Shown here piece after piece: positions 25,330-32,376 of a DNA stretch of 41,708 nt. The notes below the pieces were generated by a model. The model saw nothing but the letters and a program-made list of their open reading frames with translations, searched no databases and was not told the origin of the DNA. Source of the stretch: an uncultured Elusimicrobium sp. (GTDB lineage Bacteria > Elusimicrobiota > Elusimicrobia > Elusimicrobiales > Elusimicrobiaceae); the NCBI GenBank assembly GCA_937891135.1, contig CALAFB010000063.1:1-41708 (forward strand). Direction: 5' to 3'. Each line of letters starts with the position of its first letter. Positions within the stretch are counted from its first letter, which is position 1. The translations under genes were made by a program, and so were the position numbers.

Positions 25330-25776
25330 ATGTATAAGAATAAGCGGGGTGTAGCTTTATTACAGGTTTTAATGATTACAGTTTTAATAGGGGGGTTGGC
25401 GGCCATGGTGTTGCGTGCGGTATTATCCCGTACTACTACTTCCCGGCAAACGCGCCACACCGTTGCTTCCCAGCTGGCTATTCAAACGTGTATGGCGGAA
25501 GTAAACGCTATCTGGGCTTTAAAAACGCCGGAACAATATGAAACGGATTTGACCGGTTGTGCCAAAATGATTGATACCTGGTCGGGTAACAGCAGTATAA
25601 CCGATTGTGACGGAAATACGCCGAGTAATACTGCACAATGGTATTGCCGGGTAACCCCTTATACAGACGGAACAGAGTATTGTGTAACCGCCACCATTCA
25701 GCAAAAAGATCCCGCAGAATCCTCTGCGTCTCCTTGTAAAATTACCTATACCGTAAAAGACGGGCTGGATTTATAA
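25330..25776 (+). CDS. Minor pilin, PilX/GspK-like, lacking Glu5
   Basis: 148 residues. MYKNKRGVALLQVLMITVLIGGLAAMVLRAVLSRTT has a pilin-like leader (Gly before Val) but Gln at mature position 5 instead of Glu. Loss of Glu5 is typical of the GspK/PilX subunit that sits at the very tip and needs no neighbour above. The remainder is short, with about six Cys. It is much smaller than GspK and lacks its large helical insert. It completes an H-I-J-K-like tip set in this operon. Confidence 0.75.
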   Translation: MYKNKRGVALLQVLMITVLIGGLAAMVLRAVLSRTTTSRQTRHTVASQLAIQTCMAEVNAIWALKTPEQYETDLTGCAKMIDTWSGNSSITDCDGNTPSNTAQWYCRVTPYTDGTEYCVTATIQQKDPAESSASPCKITYTVKDGLDL

Positions 25777-25782
25777 GATACT

Positions 25783-27459
25783 ATGTCTAAGCGAGCCTTT
25801 TTAGCAGGCGCAAGTTTGTTACTGGGCACCCTGTGTTGGGGGCAAGTTCCGGCGGCGGACCCGAATATCCGGGTTTCTACTACCGTTCAGACTCCTTCTT
25901 CTAGTATAGATTTATTAAAAAAATCCGTTCAAAAAGATTCCCCGTTTGCTGCTCCGGCCCAAGCGCCCAAGGTTCCTTCGGTTCCTAAAGTTACTTCTGT
26001 TCCCGCAGAACCGGTTCAACCGGTGGAAACAAAACCCGCTGCCGAAGTCCCTGTTGCCCAGTCGGCCGAAAAACCGGCTGTTTCTCCGGCCTCGGTAGCT
26101 ACACCTGCTGCGGCGGTAAATACGGCTGCATCCCCGGTGACGGCTTCCCAAGTACCTGCCAATAGTATAGAGGTTCCCGTTACCATTGGCGGTAAAACTA
26201 CCACCGTGCAAACCGTGGTGGGGCCCCGTCCGGGTCCGGGCGGTCCGCGCCGTAAAAAACCCCGCGGCCCGCGTATTCAAACGGCCCCGGTTAGCCAGCA
26301 ACATACGGCTGCTATTCCGGCCGAAGACGTATCCGCCGAAGAAGAAACAGAAGAAGACGCCGCCGATGCCGAGCTGGAATATGCCAAAAAACTGTTAGAA
26401 AAATCCAAACAACAGGCCCAGCAAGGCCGCGCCATTCCGCCGTCTGCTGCCAAGAATAGGCCGTCTAAAGTACCCGCTGCCAACAAAAAATTTAACCCAA
26501 ACGCTTACCGCCCGGGGGTGGAGTGGATGCCCTCTAAAAGCACGCATTTTGATATTTACACCCAAAAGCCCACCGGTAAAATCGGTTCGGCCAATATGGC
26601 CTTAACTTTTGAAACCGCATACGAAACCTTACGGCGGTTTATTCCGTGGATGATGTCGGGCCGGGTGCGTGTGTTTGTATACCAGGACCATGATTCCTAC
26701 TTGCGCTACGAGCCCGAAGCCAAAGCCTGGACGCGCGCGATTGCGTATCCCACGCGCGGGGAAATTGTGGTGTATGACGAACCGGGCCATACGCAAGAAC
26801 TCAAAGAAACCTTTGCCCACGAACTGACCCACATTTTTACGCAGCAATTTTTTGATAAACACAATACCGGGCGCATTATGACGCCCACCTGGTTGGATGA
26901 AGGCTTAGCCGTTTTGGTGGAAGACCAAATGTTTACCGGGAAAGAAGGCGGCCCGTGGAATAATGATTACCGTACGTTGCGGTTTGAGCGGGACCCTAGA
27001 ACGATGCCGGCTACGTTTGGTTCTAAGCGGATGTTTGGCGGTTTTGAGCCCAAGCCGTTTGTGCCGGTATCCCAACGGATGGGGCCCAACGGTCCGCGCC
27101 GTGGCCGGCCCGTGCGTTTGCAGGCGTTTGAAGATTTTATGGATGAGTCTTCGTTAGATACGGCTGAAGGCCAAGGCAAGCTGCAGGATTGGTATTTGCA
27201 GGCGTATTTAATGGTACGGTTTTTGTTAAATCCGGCGGGGGGGAGTACGCCTTCCAACCGGATGCAATTTGAACAGTTTACGCGCTTAATAGCGGAAGGG
27301 GAAGCCGTACGTAACCCGTCTACGGGGTTTTTAGTCAAAGATTCTCGCGGCAAGCAGGTGTATGAACCGTATGATGTAGAAAAGGCCCTATCCCGTGCGT
27401 ACCGTTACACCAATCTGGCTGCCTTTGAAGATAGTTTTTGGAAGTGGTTGGATAAATAA
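25783..27459 (+). CDS. Exported zinc metallopeptidase (gluzincin, peptidase MA-like) in the pilin operon
   Basis: 558 residues. A signal peptide ends near CWGQ (residue 21). A Pro/Ala/Val-rich linker (about 25-150) and a Lys/Arg/Pro basic patch (GPRRKKPRGPR near 150) lead to a Glu-rich helix (about 185-210). The catalytic domain (about 245-400) has HELTH near 347-351 in ETFAHELTHIFTQQFF, then WLDEGLAVLVE 20-odd residues later, whose Glu is the expected third zinc ligand. This matches the peptidase_MA_2/gluzincin layout. It begins 6 nt after the last minor pilin, so it is part of that operon. Its substrate may be the pilus or an envelope protein; that is inference. Confidence 0.8.
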   Translation: MSKRAFLAGASLLLGTLCWGQVPAADPNIRVSTTVQTPSSSIDLLKKSVQKDSPFAAPAQAPKVPSVPKVTSVPAEPVQPVETKPAAEVPVAQSAEKPAVSPASVATPAAAVNTAASPVTASQVPANSIEVPVTIGGKTTTVQTVVGPRPGPGGPRRKKPRGPRIQTAPVSQQHTAAIPAEDVSAEEETEEDAADAELEYAKKLLEKSKQQAQQGRAIPPSAAKNRPSKVPAANKKFNPNAYRPGVEWMPSKSTHFDIYTQKPTGKIGSANMALTFETAYETLRRFIPWMMSGRVRVFVYQDHDSYLRYEPEAKAWTRAIAYPTRGEIVVYDEPGHTQELKETFAHELTHIFTQQFFDKHNTGRIMTPTWLDEGLAVLVEDQMFTGKEGGPWNNDYRTLRFERDPRTMPATFGSKRMFGGFEPKPFVPVSQRMGPNGPRRGRPVRLQAFEDFMDESSLDTAEGQGKLQDWYLQAYLMVRFLLNPAGGSTPSNRMQFEQFTRLIAEGEAVRNPSTGFLVKDSRGKQVYEPYDVEKALSRAYRYTNLAAFEDSFWKWLDK

Positions 27460-27489
27460 TGAAGGCCCTACAGATAATCCAGTATTTTA

Positions 27490-27495
27490 TATAAT
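27490..27495 (+). promoter_or_regulatory. -10 element for leaderless potassium-transporter gene
   Basis: TATAAT, 6 nt, then ATG at 27502, with no Shine-Dalgarno. It lies in the 42-nt gap after the peptidase gene. Confidence 0.55.
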
Positions 27496-27501
27496 ACAAA
27501 T

Positions 27502-28878
27502 ATGACCACACCTTTACGCCAAACCTGGGATAAAACCAAAGAGTTAATTAAACTCACGCTTAAAAAATATTCTATCTTTTTGCTACACTTAACCCCACAC
27601 CAAAACGTAGCCCAGACCGTGCTTTCGTATACACTACTGGGGTGGGTGGCGTTGTCGTTACCGTTTATGACGCGCGGGGATGTGACGCTATTGGATAATT
27701 TATTTACGTCGGCCGCGGCGGTATCTACGGCCGGGCTGCAAACCGTCAATTTTGCAGATTCCTATACGTTACTGGGTAAAATGGTGGTGCTTATTTTATT
27801 TCAAATCGGCGGGGTAGGGTACATGACGTTTTCTTCGTTTGTATTTTTATCCCTTTCCCAAAAACACAAACTGCGTAAAAGCCAACAGGAAGCCCTCACA
27901 GCCGAGGTCAAATTACCGAGCTCGCTCAAACTGTCCGATTTTTTATGGTCCGCCCTGGTATTTACGGCGATTGCCGAAAGTATCGGTGCGGCGTTCTTAT
28001 TTAACTATTTCCGGCATCACGATTATTCTATTTTAAATGCAGCCTGGTACAGTATTTTTCACAGCGTAAGTGCGTTTTGTACGGCTGGGTACACCTTGTG
28101 GAATAACAGTTTAATGGACTTTGCAAACAGCAAGACCATCAATATTGCTATTTCGTTACTTTCGTTAGCGGGGGCATTGGGGTTTATTGTGGTAGCGGAT
28201 GTAACAAATTTTATCCGGCGCAAGACGAAAGAAATTTCTTTTACCACTCAGATTATCTTACTTACCACCGTGGTTTTACTGGCATTTGGTACATTTACGT
28301 TGTTTGTTACTACGCCTTCTTTAAGTTTAACCGAGGCGTTTTTCCAAACGGTTGCTGCGTCTACCACGGCCGGGTTTAATACGGTCAGTATGGCAGGGAT
28401 TTCGTCGTGTTCGTTTTTGCTGATTATGCTGATTATGTGCATTGGCGGTTCGCCTTCCGGCACGGCGGGGGGGATTAAAACTACCGCATTTGCCAGCGTG
28501 GTAGCCATTGTGTATTCCCATTTACGGTTTAACCCGTATGTGGAGTTTTTATCCCACCGCTTCCCCGTACAACGGCTATATGCCGCTACTTCTACCGTGT
28601 TATTGTACGGCGTGTTTTTATTTACCAGTATTTTTCTGTTAACATGGACTGAAGAACTTCCGTTTTTAAATTTAGTGTTTGAAGCGGCCGCTGCGTTAAG
28701 TACCACGGGTTTTGATACAGGAACCACGGCCCAGTTATCTACCCTGGGGCGGTTAATTATTATGGCCACTATGCTGATTGGCCGTATTGGTGTAGTAACG
28801 TTTAGTTTGGCGTTGTTGTCTGCGGATGAAGATGAGGAAAAACCCAAACATGTATCTCAAGCAGACGTGGCGGTATAA
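27502..28878 (+). CDS. Trk/Ktr-type potassium transporter membrane subunit
   Basis: 458 residues. The LTPHQNVAQTVLSYTLLGW start of the first membrane segment and four M-P-M repeats mark the TrkH/KtrB superfamily. The four filter loops are STAGLQT (about 74), CTAGYTL (about 194), TTAGFNT (about 288) and STTGFDT (about 402), each with the key Gly. The length fits KtrB rather than TrkH. It should work with a cytosolic KtrA/TrkA RCK subunit, which is not in the window. The ATG lacks a Shine-Dalgarno and follows TATAAT by 6 nt. rimO follows after only 2 nt. Confidence 0.88.
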   Translation: MTTPLRQTWDKTKELIKLTLKKYSIFLLHLTPHQNVAQTVLSYTLLGWVALSLPFMTRGDVTLLDNLFTSAAAVSTAGLQTVNFADSYTLLGKMVVLILFQIGGVGYMTFSSFVFLSLSQKHKLRKSQQEALTAEVKLPSSLKLSDFLWSALVFTAIAESIGAAFLFNYFRHHDYSILNAAWYSIFHSVSAFCTAGYTLWNNSLMDFANSKTINIAISLLSLAGALGFIVVADVTNFIRRKTKEISFTTQIILLTTVVLLAFGTFTLFVTTPSLSLTEAFFQTVAASTTAGFNTVSMAGISSCSFLLIMLIMCIGGSPSGTAGGIKTTAFASVVAIVYSHLRFNPYVEFLSHRFPVQRLYAATSTVLLYGVFLFTSIFLLTWTEELPFLNLVFEAAAALSTTGFDTGTTAQLSTLGRLIIMATMLIGRIGVVTFSLALLSADEDEEKPKHVSQADVAV

Positions 28879-28880
28879 GT

Positions 28881-30164
28881 ATGAAATTTTACGTAATTAG
28901 TTTAGGATGTCCTAAAAATTTAACCAACAGCGAAGAATTTTCCGCCCGGCTGATTGCCCACGGGCATAAAATGGTATTTACGCCGGAACAAGCGGATGAA
29001 ATTATTGTTAACACGTGCGGGTTTATTGCTTCGGCCGTCCAAGAAGCCAAAGAAGAAATCCGCTACGCCCTCACACTTAAACAACAAGGCAAAGTTAAAA
29101 AAGTAGCCGTAACCGGGTGTTTGGTAGAACGCTTTAAAGAACAAGTTGCTAAAGAATTTCCGGGTATTGACACGGTGTTTTCTTTGGCGGCGCAAGAGGA
29201 AGTAGAACGGGTTGTTAAGCAAACAGGCAGCGTGCTTACACCGCTGCCCACGTCGTTATATTTGCCGGAATATAAGATGAGTTTAACCGCCCCGCATACG
29301 GCCTATTTAAAAGTGGCCGACGGCTGCAACAACCGCTGTGCGTATTGCACCATTCCGTTTATCCGCGGTAACTACCGCTCTAAACCAATGCAGGACGTCG
29401 TGCGCGAAGCCCAAGGTATGATTGCACACGGCGTGCAAGAGATTTCGCTCATTGCCCAGGATACCACGTCGTACGGCATAGACTTATACGGCAAACCGCA
29501 ACTATTGGAATTGTTGGAAAAATTAGTAAAACTCAACGGGCTTGGCCGGCTGCGCATTATGTATGCGTATCCGCACCGTGTTACGCGGGAATTGGCCCGT
29601 TTTATGGCGGGCACGAAGCAGATTTTTCATTATCTGGATATTCCGCTGCAGCACATTGCCGACCCCGTGCTCAAACGGATGAACCGCCATTGTGACGGGG
29701 CGCAAATCCGCCGCACGCTGGATATGCTGAAAACGGAAGTGCCGGATATTTCCCTGCGTACAAATTTTATTGTGGGCTTCCCGCAAGAAACGAAAAAAGA
29801 TTTTAACGAACTAAAAAAATTTGTCAAAGAATACGAATTTGACAATATGGGCGTGTTTGAATATTTCCGCGAGAAAGGCACCGCCGCATACGCGATGAAG
29901 CAAATCCCCGCGGCTGTCAAGCACGAACGCGCCGCCGAACTGATTGACGTACAAAGCCGCGTGATAGATAAAATAAACAAGCGGCTAGTGGGCACGGTGC
30001 TAGAAACCATTGCCGACGGGCCGGACTTTGGCCGCACATACAAAGACGCGCCGGATATAGACGGCAAAGTAACCTTTACGCGCCCGGTTGTGCCGGGGAC
30101 AATTTTTAAAGCCCGCGTGGTAGCCGCCCAAGGCTACGAGCGCGAGGTAGAACCCATGGATTAA
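28881..30164 (+). CDS. rimO: Ribosomal protein S12 methylthiotransferase
   Basis: 427 residues. A radical SAM enzyme that adds a methylthio group to the conserved Asp of ribosomal protein S12. The N-terminal UPF0004 domain has SLGCPKNLTNSEE (Cys 10), NTCGF (Cys near 46) and TGCLVE (Cys near 80) for the auxiliary iron-sulfur cluster. The radical SAM site is DGCNNRCAYCTIPFIRG near 149-165. A short TRAM-like C-terminus follows (about 370-427). The SLGCPKN motif and length favour RimO over MiaB or MtaB. It lies 2 nt after the potassium transporter gene and is probably read from the same promoter. Confidence 0.93.
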   Translation: MKFYVISLGCPKNLTNSEEFSARLIAHGHKMVFTPEQADEIIVNTCGFIASAVQEAKEEIRYALTLKQQGKVKKVAVTGCLVERFKEQVAKEFPGIDTVFSLAAQEEVERVVKQTGSVLTPLPTSLYLPEYKMSLTAPHTAYLKVADGCNNRCAYCTIPFIRGNYRSKPMQDVVREAQGMIAHGVQEISLIAQDTTSYGIDLYGKPQLLELLEKLVKLNGLGRLRIMYAYPHRVTRELARFMAGTKQIFHYLDIPLQHIADPVLKRMNRHCDGAQIRRTLDMLKTEVPDISLRTNFIVGFPQETKKDFNELKKFVKEYEFDNMGVFEYFREKGTAAYAMKQIPAAVKHERAAELIDVQSRVIDKINKRLVGTVLETIADGPDFGRTYKDAPDIDGKVTFTRPVVPGTIFKARVVAAQGYEREVEPMD

Positions 30165-30219
30165 GGAGAACACGCACACACCAAACGATTTAAATTAACA
30201 AATTACAGATTATTGTCGG

Positions 30220-30346
30220 ATGTATAGGGCAAGCCTATACATGAAAGAAAGGAAACTTTCTTTTATTACCAGTCCGCAGTAGTCGCCTGCTTTCTGCCTG
30301 CCCCGCAAGGGGTGGGCGGGCGACGATTATCAAGGTCACTGGTAAT
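30220..30346 (+). ncRNA. Candidate structured RNA / leader upstream of a lone pilin
   Basis: The 244-nt gap between rimO and the pilin has three hairpins in series. ATGTATAGG/CCTATACAT lies at 30220-30242. AAAGAAAG-GAAA-CTTTCTTT lies at 30244-30263 with a GNRA tetraloop. A large element runs 30265-30346. Its outer arms are ATTACCAGT/ACTGGTAAT, its inner arms GTCGCC (30282-30287)/GGCGAC (30319-30324), and its tip is GCCTGCCCC-GCAA-GGGGTGGGC (30296-30317), also a GNRA tetraloop. No terminator T-run follows. This suggests a cis-acting leader. It does not match a riboswitch I can name. Confidence 0.55.
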
Positions 30347-30408
30347 GCTTTGGTAGCGTCGTTTTTTGTAGGCTGCTTCCAAGCCAACCTAGTATAGAGG
30401 AATTAGTT

Positions 30409-30984
30409 ATGCAAAAAGCAGGAAAAAACAAAAGCAGAGGGTTTACCCTCATAGAATTATTAGTTGTCGTACTTATTCTTGGGATATTGGCCGCGGTGGC
30501 CTTGCCGCAATATCAAAAAGCCGTCAAAAAAGCGCGTCTGGCCCAGTGGGATGTAATGTATGACGCAGGCCGCAAAGCCATAGAGGCCTACCTCTTGGAA
30601 AACGGTTTCCCGGCAAGTGGATCTATAAAACTAACGGGCAAAAACAGAGTTGGGACGATTGAAATGCCGGGGAATTGCGATATTGATGAATATTATTGTT
30701 ATATATCGGCTGGAGGACTGTATGTGTACTGTGATCCTAATTACTGTCACATAAGTATGGATAGTACCTATCATGCAGATGGTACATTCGGAAATAATGC
30801 TTTGGATGGGGCCTTTGTGTTAATTGCAATTTCAAAGAATAGAGATTGGGTTATTGAAGGCGTAGATGCTAAGCCCGCCTGCGAATGGGTAGCACGTAAA
30901 TCTGATATTCCAGTAAGTGGCGAGGGTGTATATAACTGTGCAGATTACGGAATTACCTTACCTAATCCAGTCCTGGAGGAATAA
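30409..30984 (+). CDS. Lone type IV pilin-like protein
   Basis: 191 residues. The leader MQKAGKNKSRG is followed by FTLIELLVVVLILGILAAVALPQYQKAVKKARLAQ, with Glu5 and the classical pilin helix. The globular domain has six or more Cys (GNCDIDEYYC, YCDPNYC, KPACEW, YNCADYG). The 5' part matches the lone pilins at 7563 and 36372 almost exactly, but the 3' part diverges and is more A/T-rich. AGAGGA precedes the ATG. The gene stands alone between a structured leader and a strong terminator, so it is a separate transcription unit served by the pilus machinery in trans. Confidence 0.88.
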   Translation: MQKAGKNKSRGFTLIELLVVVLILGILAAVALPQYQKAVKKARLAQWDVMYDAGRKAIEAYLLENGFPASGSIKLTGKNRVGTIEMPGNCDIDEYYCYISAGGLYVYCDPNYCHISMDSTYHADGTFGNNALDGAFVLIAISKNRDWVIEGVDAKPACEWVARKSDIPVSGEGVYNCADYGITLPNPVLEE

Positions 30985-31000
30985 GTTATTTTAAAACCAC

Positions 31001-31023
31001 GAACCCCGCCACCCGCGGGGTTC
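31001..31023 (+). terminator. Terminator after the lone pilin
   Basis: GAACCCCGC (31001-31009) pairs with GCGGGGTTC (31015-31023) around a 5-nt loop and is followed by ATTTTG. The next 60-90 nt (31030-31110) are GC-rich and hold no gene I can support. Confidence 0.75.
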
Positions 31024-31184
31024 ATTTTGTGTAGTTCTAGGCGCGAACGAGGGAGGAATACGGACGGGACGCGCCGGAGGCGGAGGTATCCGACCGAGTG
31101 AGCAACAACGAAATCCCACAAAATAGGCAGAAAACTGCAATAAAAAAAGTCAAACAAGTGTTTGACTTATAGGAGGTAAAAATT

Positions 31185-31544
31185 ATGAAAAACCTACTTT
31201 TTTTATGGCCGTCTGTTTTGTTTGTTAGCGGCTGTGCTGCCACCTTAACCCCCAGCGGGGACATTTATACCGAACTCCTCGCTCCTACGTCTACCGTCAT
31301 TGTAGAGGAACGCCCGGTCGTTGTAGCCGCTGCGTCGCCGGTGATCATGCCAGCTCCGCGCCCGGTCGTCGTATCGGCACCGCGCCCTAAGCCGGCGCAC
31401 CCGCGGGTTAAGCCTCAGCCGCGCCCCCGGGGGTTTCATACCCACCCGGACCGTTACGCCAAAAATACAACTCCTCGTCCTACAAGCGGGGCATCCCGCC
31501 CGGGAAATCCGTCCCGCCCGCCGAATGGTCATCATGCCCGTTAG
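31185..31544 (+). CDS. Proline-rich lipoprotein
   Basis: 119 residues. MKNLLFLWPSVLFVSGCAATL has a lipobox VSGC with the lipidated Cys at residue 17. The rest is low-complexity: Val/Pro/Ala/Arg repeats such as PRPVVVSAPRPKPAHPRVKP, then a His/Arg/Gly/Pro tail. No folded domain is evident; such proteins often span the periplasm or coat the cell. AGGAGG precedes the ATG. Its last 65 nt overlap tail-to-tail with the convergent membrane-protein gene, so one of the two C-termini may be longer than needed. Its function is unknown. Confidence 0.7.
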   Translation: MKNLLFLWPSVLFVSGCAATLTPSGDIYTELLAPTSTVIVEERPVVVAAASPVIMPAPRPVVVSAPRPKPAHPRVKPQPRPRGFHTHPDRYAKNTTPRPTSGASRPGNPSRPPNGHHAR

Positions 31545-32307
31545 GGGTATACTCCCTACGTAACGGTGTTTGTGCCCCGGTAGCCGCAGGTTGCTGGGGC
31601 TCATAAATGTTGGGCGGCTGCCAGCCTGCTGCGGGCTCCGGGTCCGGTTTGGGTGTACGCAATCCGGCGTAAAAATTCGGGTGCGTCCAATAATACCACG
31701 CACTATAGACGGCCAACATAAACACCACGCTGCCAATGACAAAAAACGTGTACGCCACCACTTGGTCGTAATTTAACAAGCCAAGCGGTTCTAAAATATC
31801 ATGCCAATCCCCGCACCGTTCGCCGGGGGCCCAGTTTGTTACCATATCCGAAGAAGTGAGTGCCAGGGAACACGCGCGTGCATCTTGGGCATATACGCCG
31901 GCTCCGTAAAAGGTGGTAGAAAGCCAATACAACACCGGCGGCAACGTCCACCGGCCGCCCTCTATACGTAAACAGAAGAAACATACCAGGAAGGGAATCA
32001 GCGTTTCAATACCGTTGCCGGCCAGCGTGGCAATCCATATCCCCAGTTCCCGGTGTGAAAAGTAAAACGCCCGGTAAAAGATATTCCCCACTAAATTATG
32101 CCCGGCCATTTCGTGCGTAAGATAATTGGGTAAATAGACAAATATATTGTCTAACAGCAGTTTTACAAATCCGCTGCGCCAACAGACGGTTATCAAAATA
32201 CTGCCTGCCACCACTACCAGCAGGGCCGTAAAGGTCCACTTAAAGAAAAAGAAACTTTGGCGGTAAGGGTCCAACCAATCCGCCAGTTTTGTTTTAAATG
32301 AGTTCAT
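31480..32307 (-). CDS. Multi-pass membrane protein with HEMAGH motif, possibly a membrane metalloprotease
   Basis: 275 residues. Hydrophobic segments lie near 20-45, 85-110, 117-135 and 185-210. Between the first two lies LTHEMAGHNLVGN near 61-73, an HExxGH-like motif as in M50 site-2 proteases; no second-half Asp-Gly motif is clear, so catalysis is uncertain. The C-terminal 65 residues are Pro/Gly/His-rich and unstructured. I set the start at 32307: its ATG lies exactly 6 nt after TATAAT, while the earlier in-frame ATG at 32331 would place that promoter inside the gene. The tail overlaps the convergent lipoprotein gene. Confidence 0.7.
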   Translation of the reverse strand: MNSFKTKLADWLDPYRQSFFFFKWTFTALLVVVAGSILITVCWRSGFVKLLLDNIFVYLPNYLTHEMAGHNLVGNIFYRAFYFSHRELGIWIATLAGNGIETLIPFLVCFFCLRIEGGRWTLPPVLYWLSTTFYGAGVYAQDARACSLALTSSDMVTNWAPGERCGDWHDILEPLGLLNYDQVVAYTFFVIGSVVFMLAVYSAWYYWTHPNFYAGLRTPKPDPEPAAGWQPPNIYEPQQPAATGAQTPLRREYTPNGHDDHSAGGTDFPGGMPRL

Positions 32308-32313
32308 ACATTT

Positions 32314-32319
32314 ATTATA
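32314..32319 (-). promoter_or_regulatory. -10 element for leaderless HEMAGH protein gene
   Basis: TATAAT on the minus strand, 6 nt, then ATG at 32307. It is divergent from a similar element at 32365-32370. Confidence 0.5.
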
Positions 32320-32364
32320 CTTGATTTTCACAATTCCCGGTGGCGAAAATGCGGTAAAATATGT

Positions 32365-32370
32365 TACACT
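32365..32370 (+). promoter_or_regulatory. -10 element for leaderless flavoprotein gene
   Basis: TGT-TACACT (extended -10, four of six consensus bases), 6 nt, then ATG at 32377. No Shine-Dalgarno is present. Confidence 0.45.
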
Positions 32371-32376
32371 ATAACT

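Noticed and set aside
25915..26486. Open frames on both other phases of the Pro/Ala linker of the zinc peptidase
   Set aside because: Low-complexity codons leave several frames open; Gly/Arg/Asn-rich translations lack starts and domains.
30220..30346. c-di-GMP-I riboswitch upstream of the pilin
   Set aside because: GNRA loops are present, but the conserved core including GACGCAAAGCC is not found.
30361..30400. SRP RNA, because GGAAGCAGCC occurs on the minus strand
   Set aside because: The rest of the SRP apical loop (GGTCCGGAAGG) and its stem are missing.
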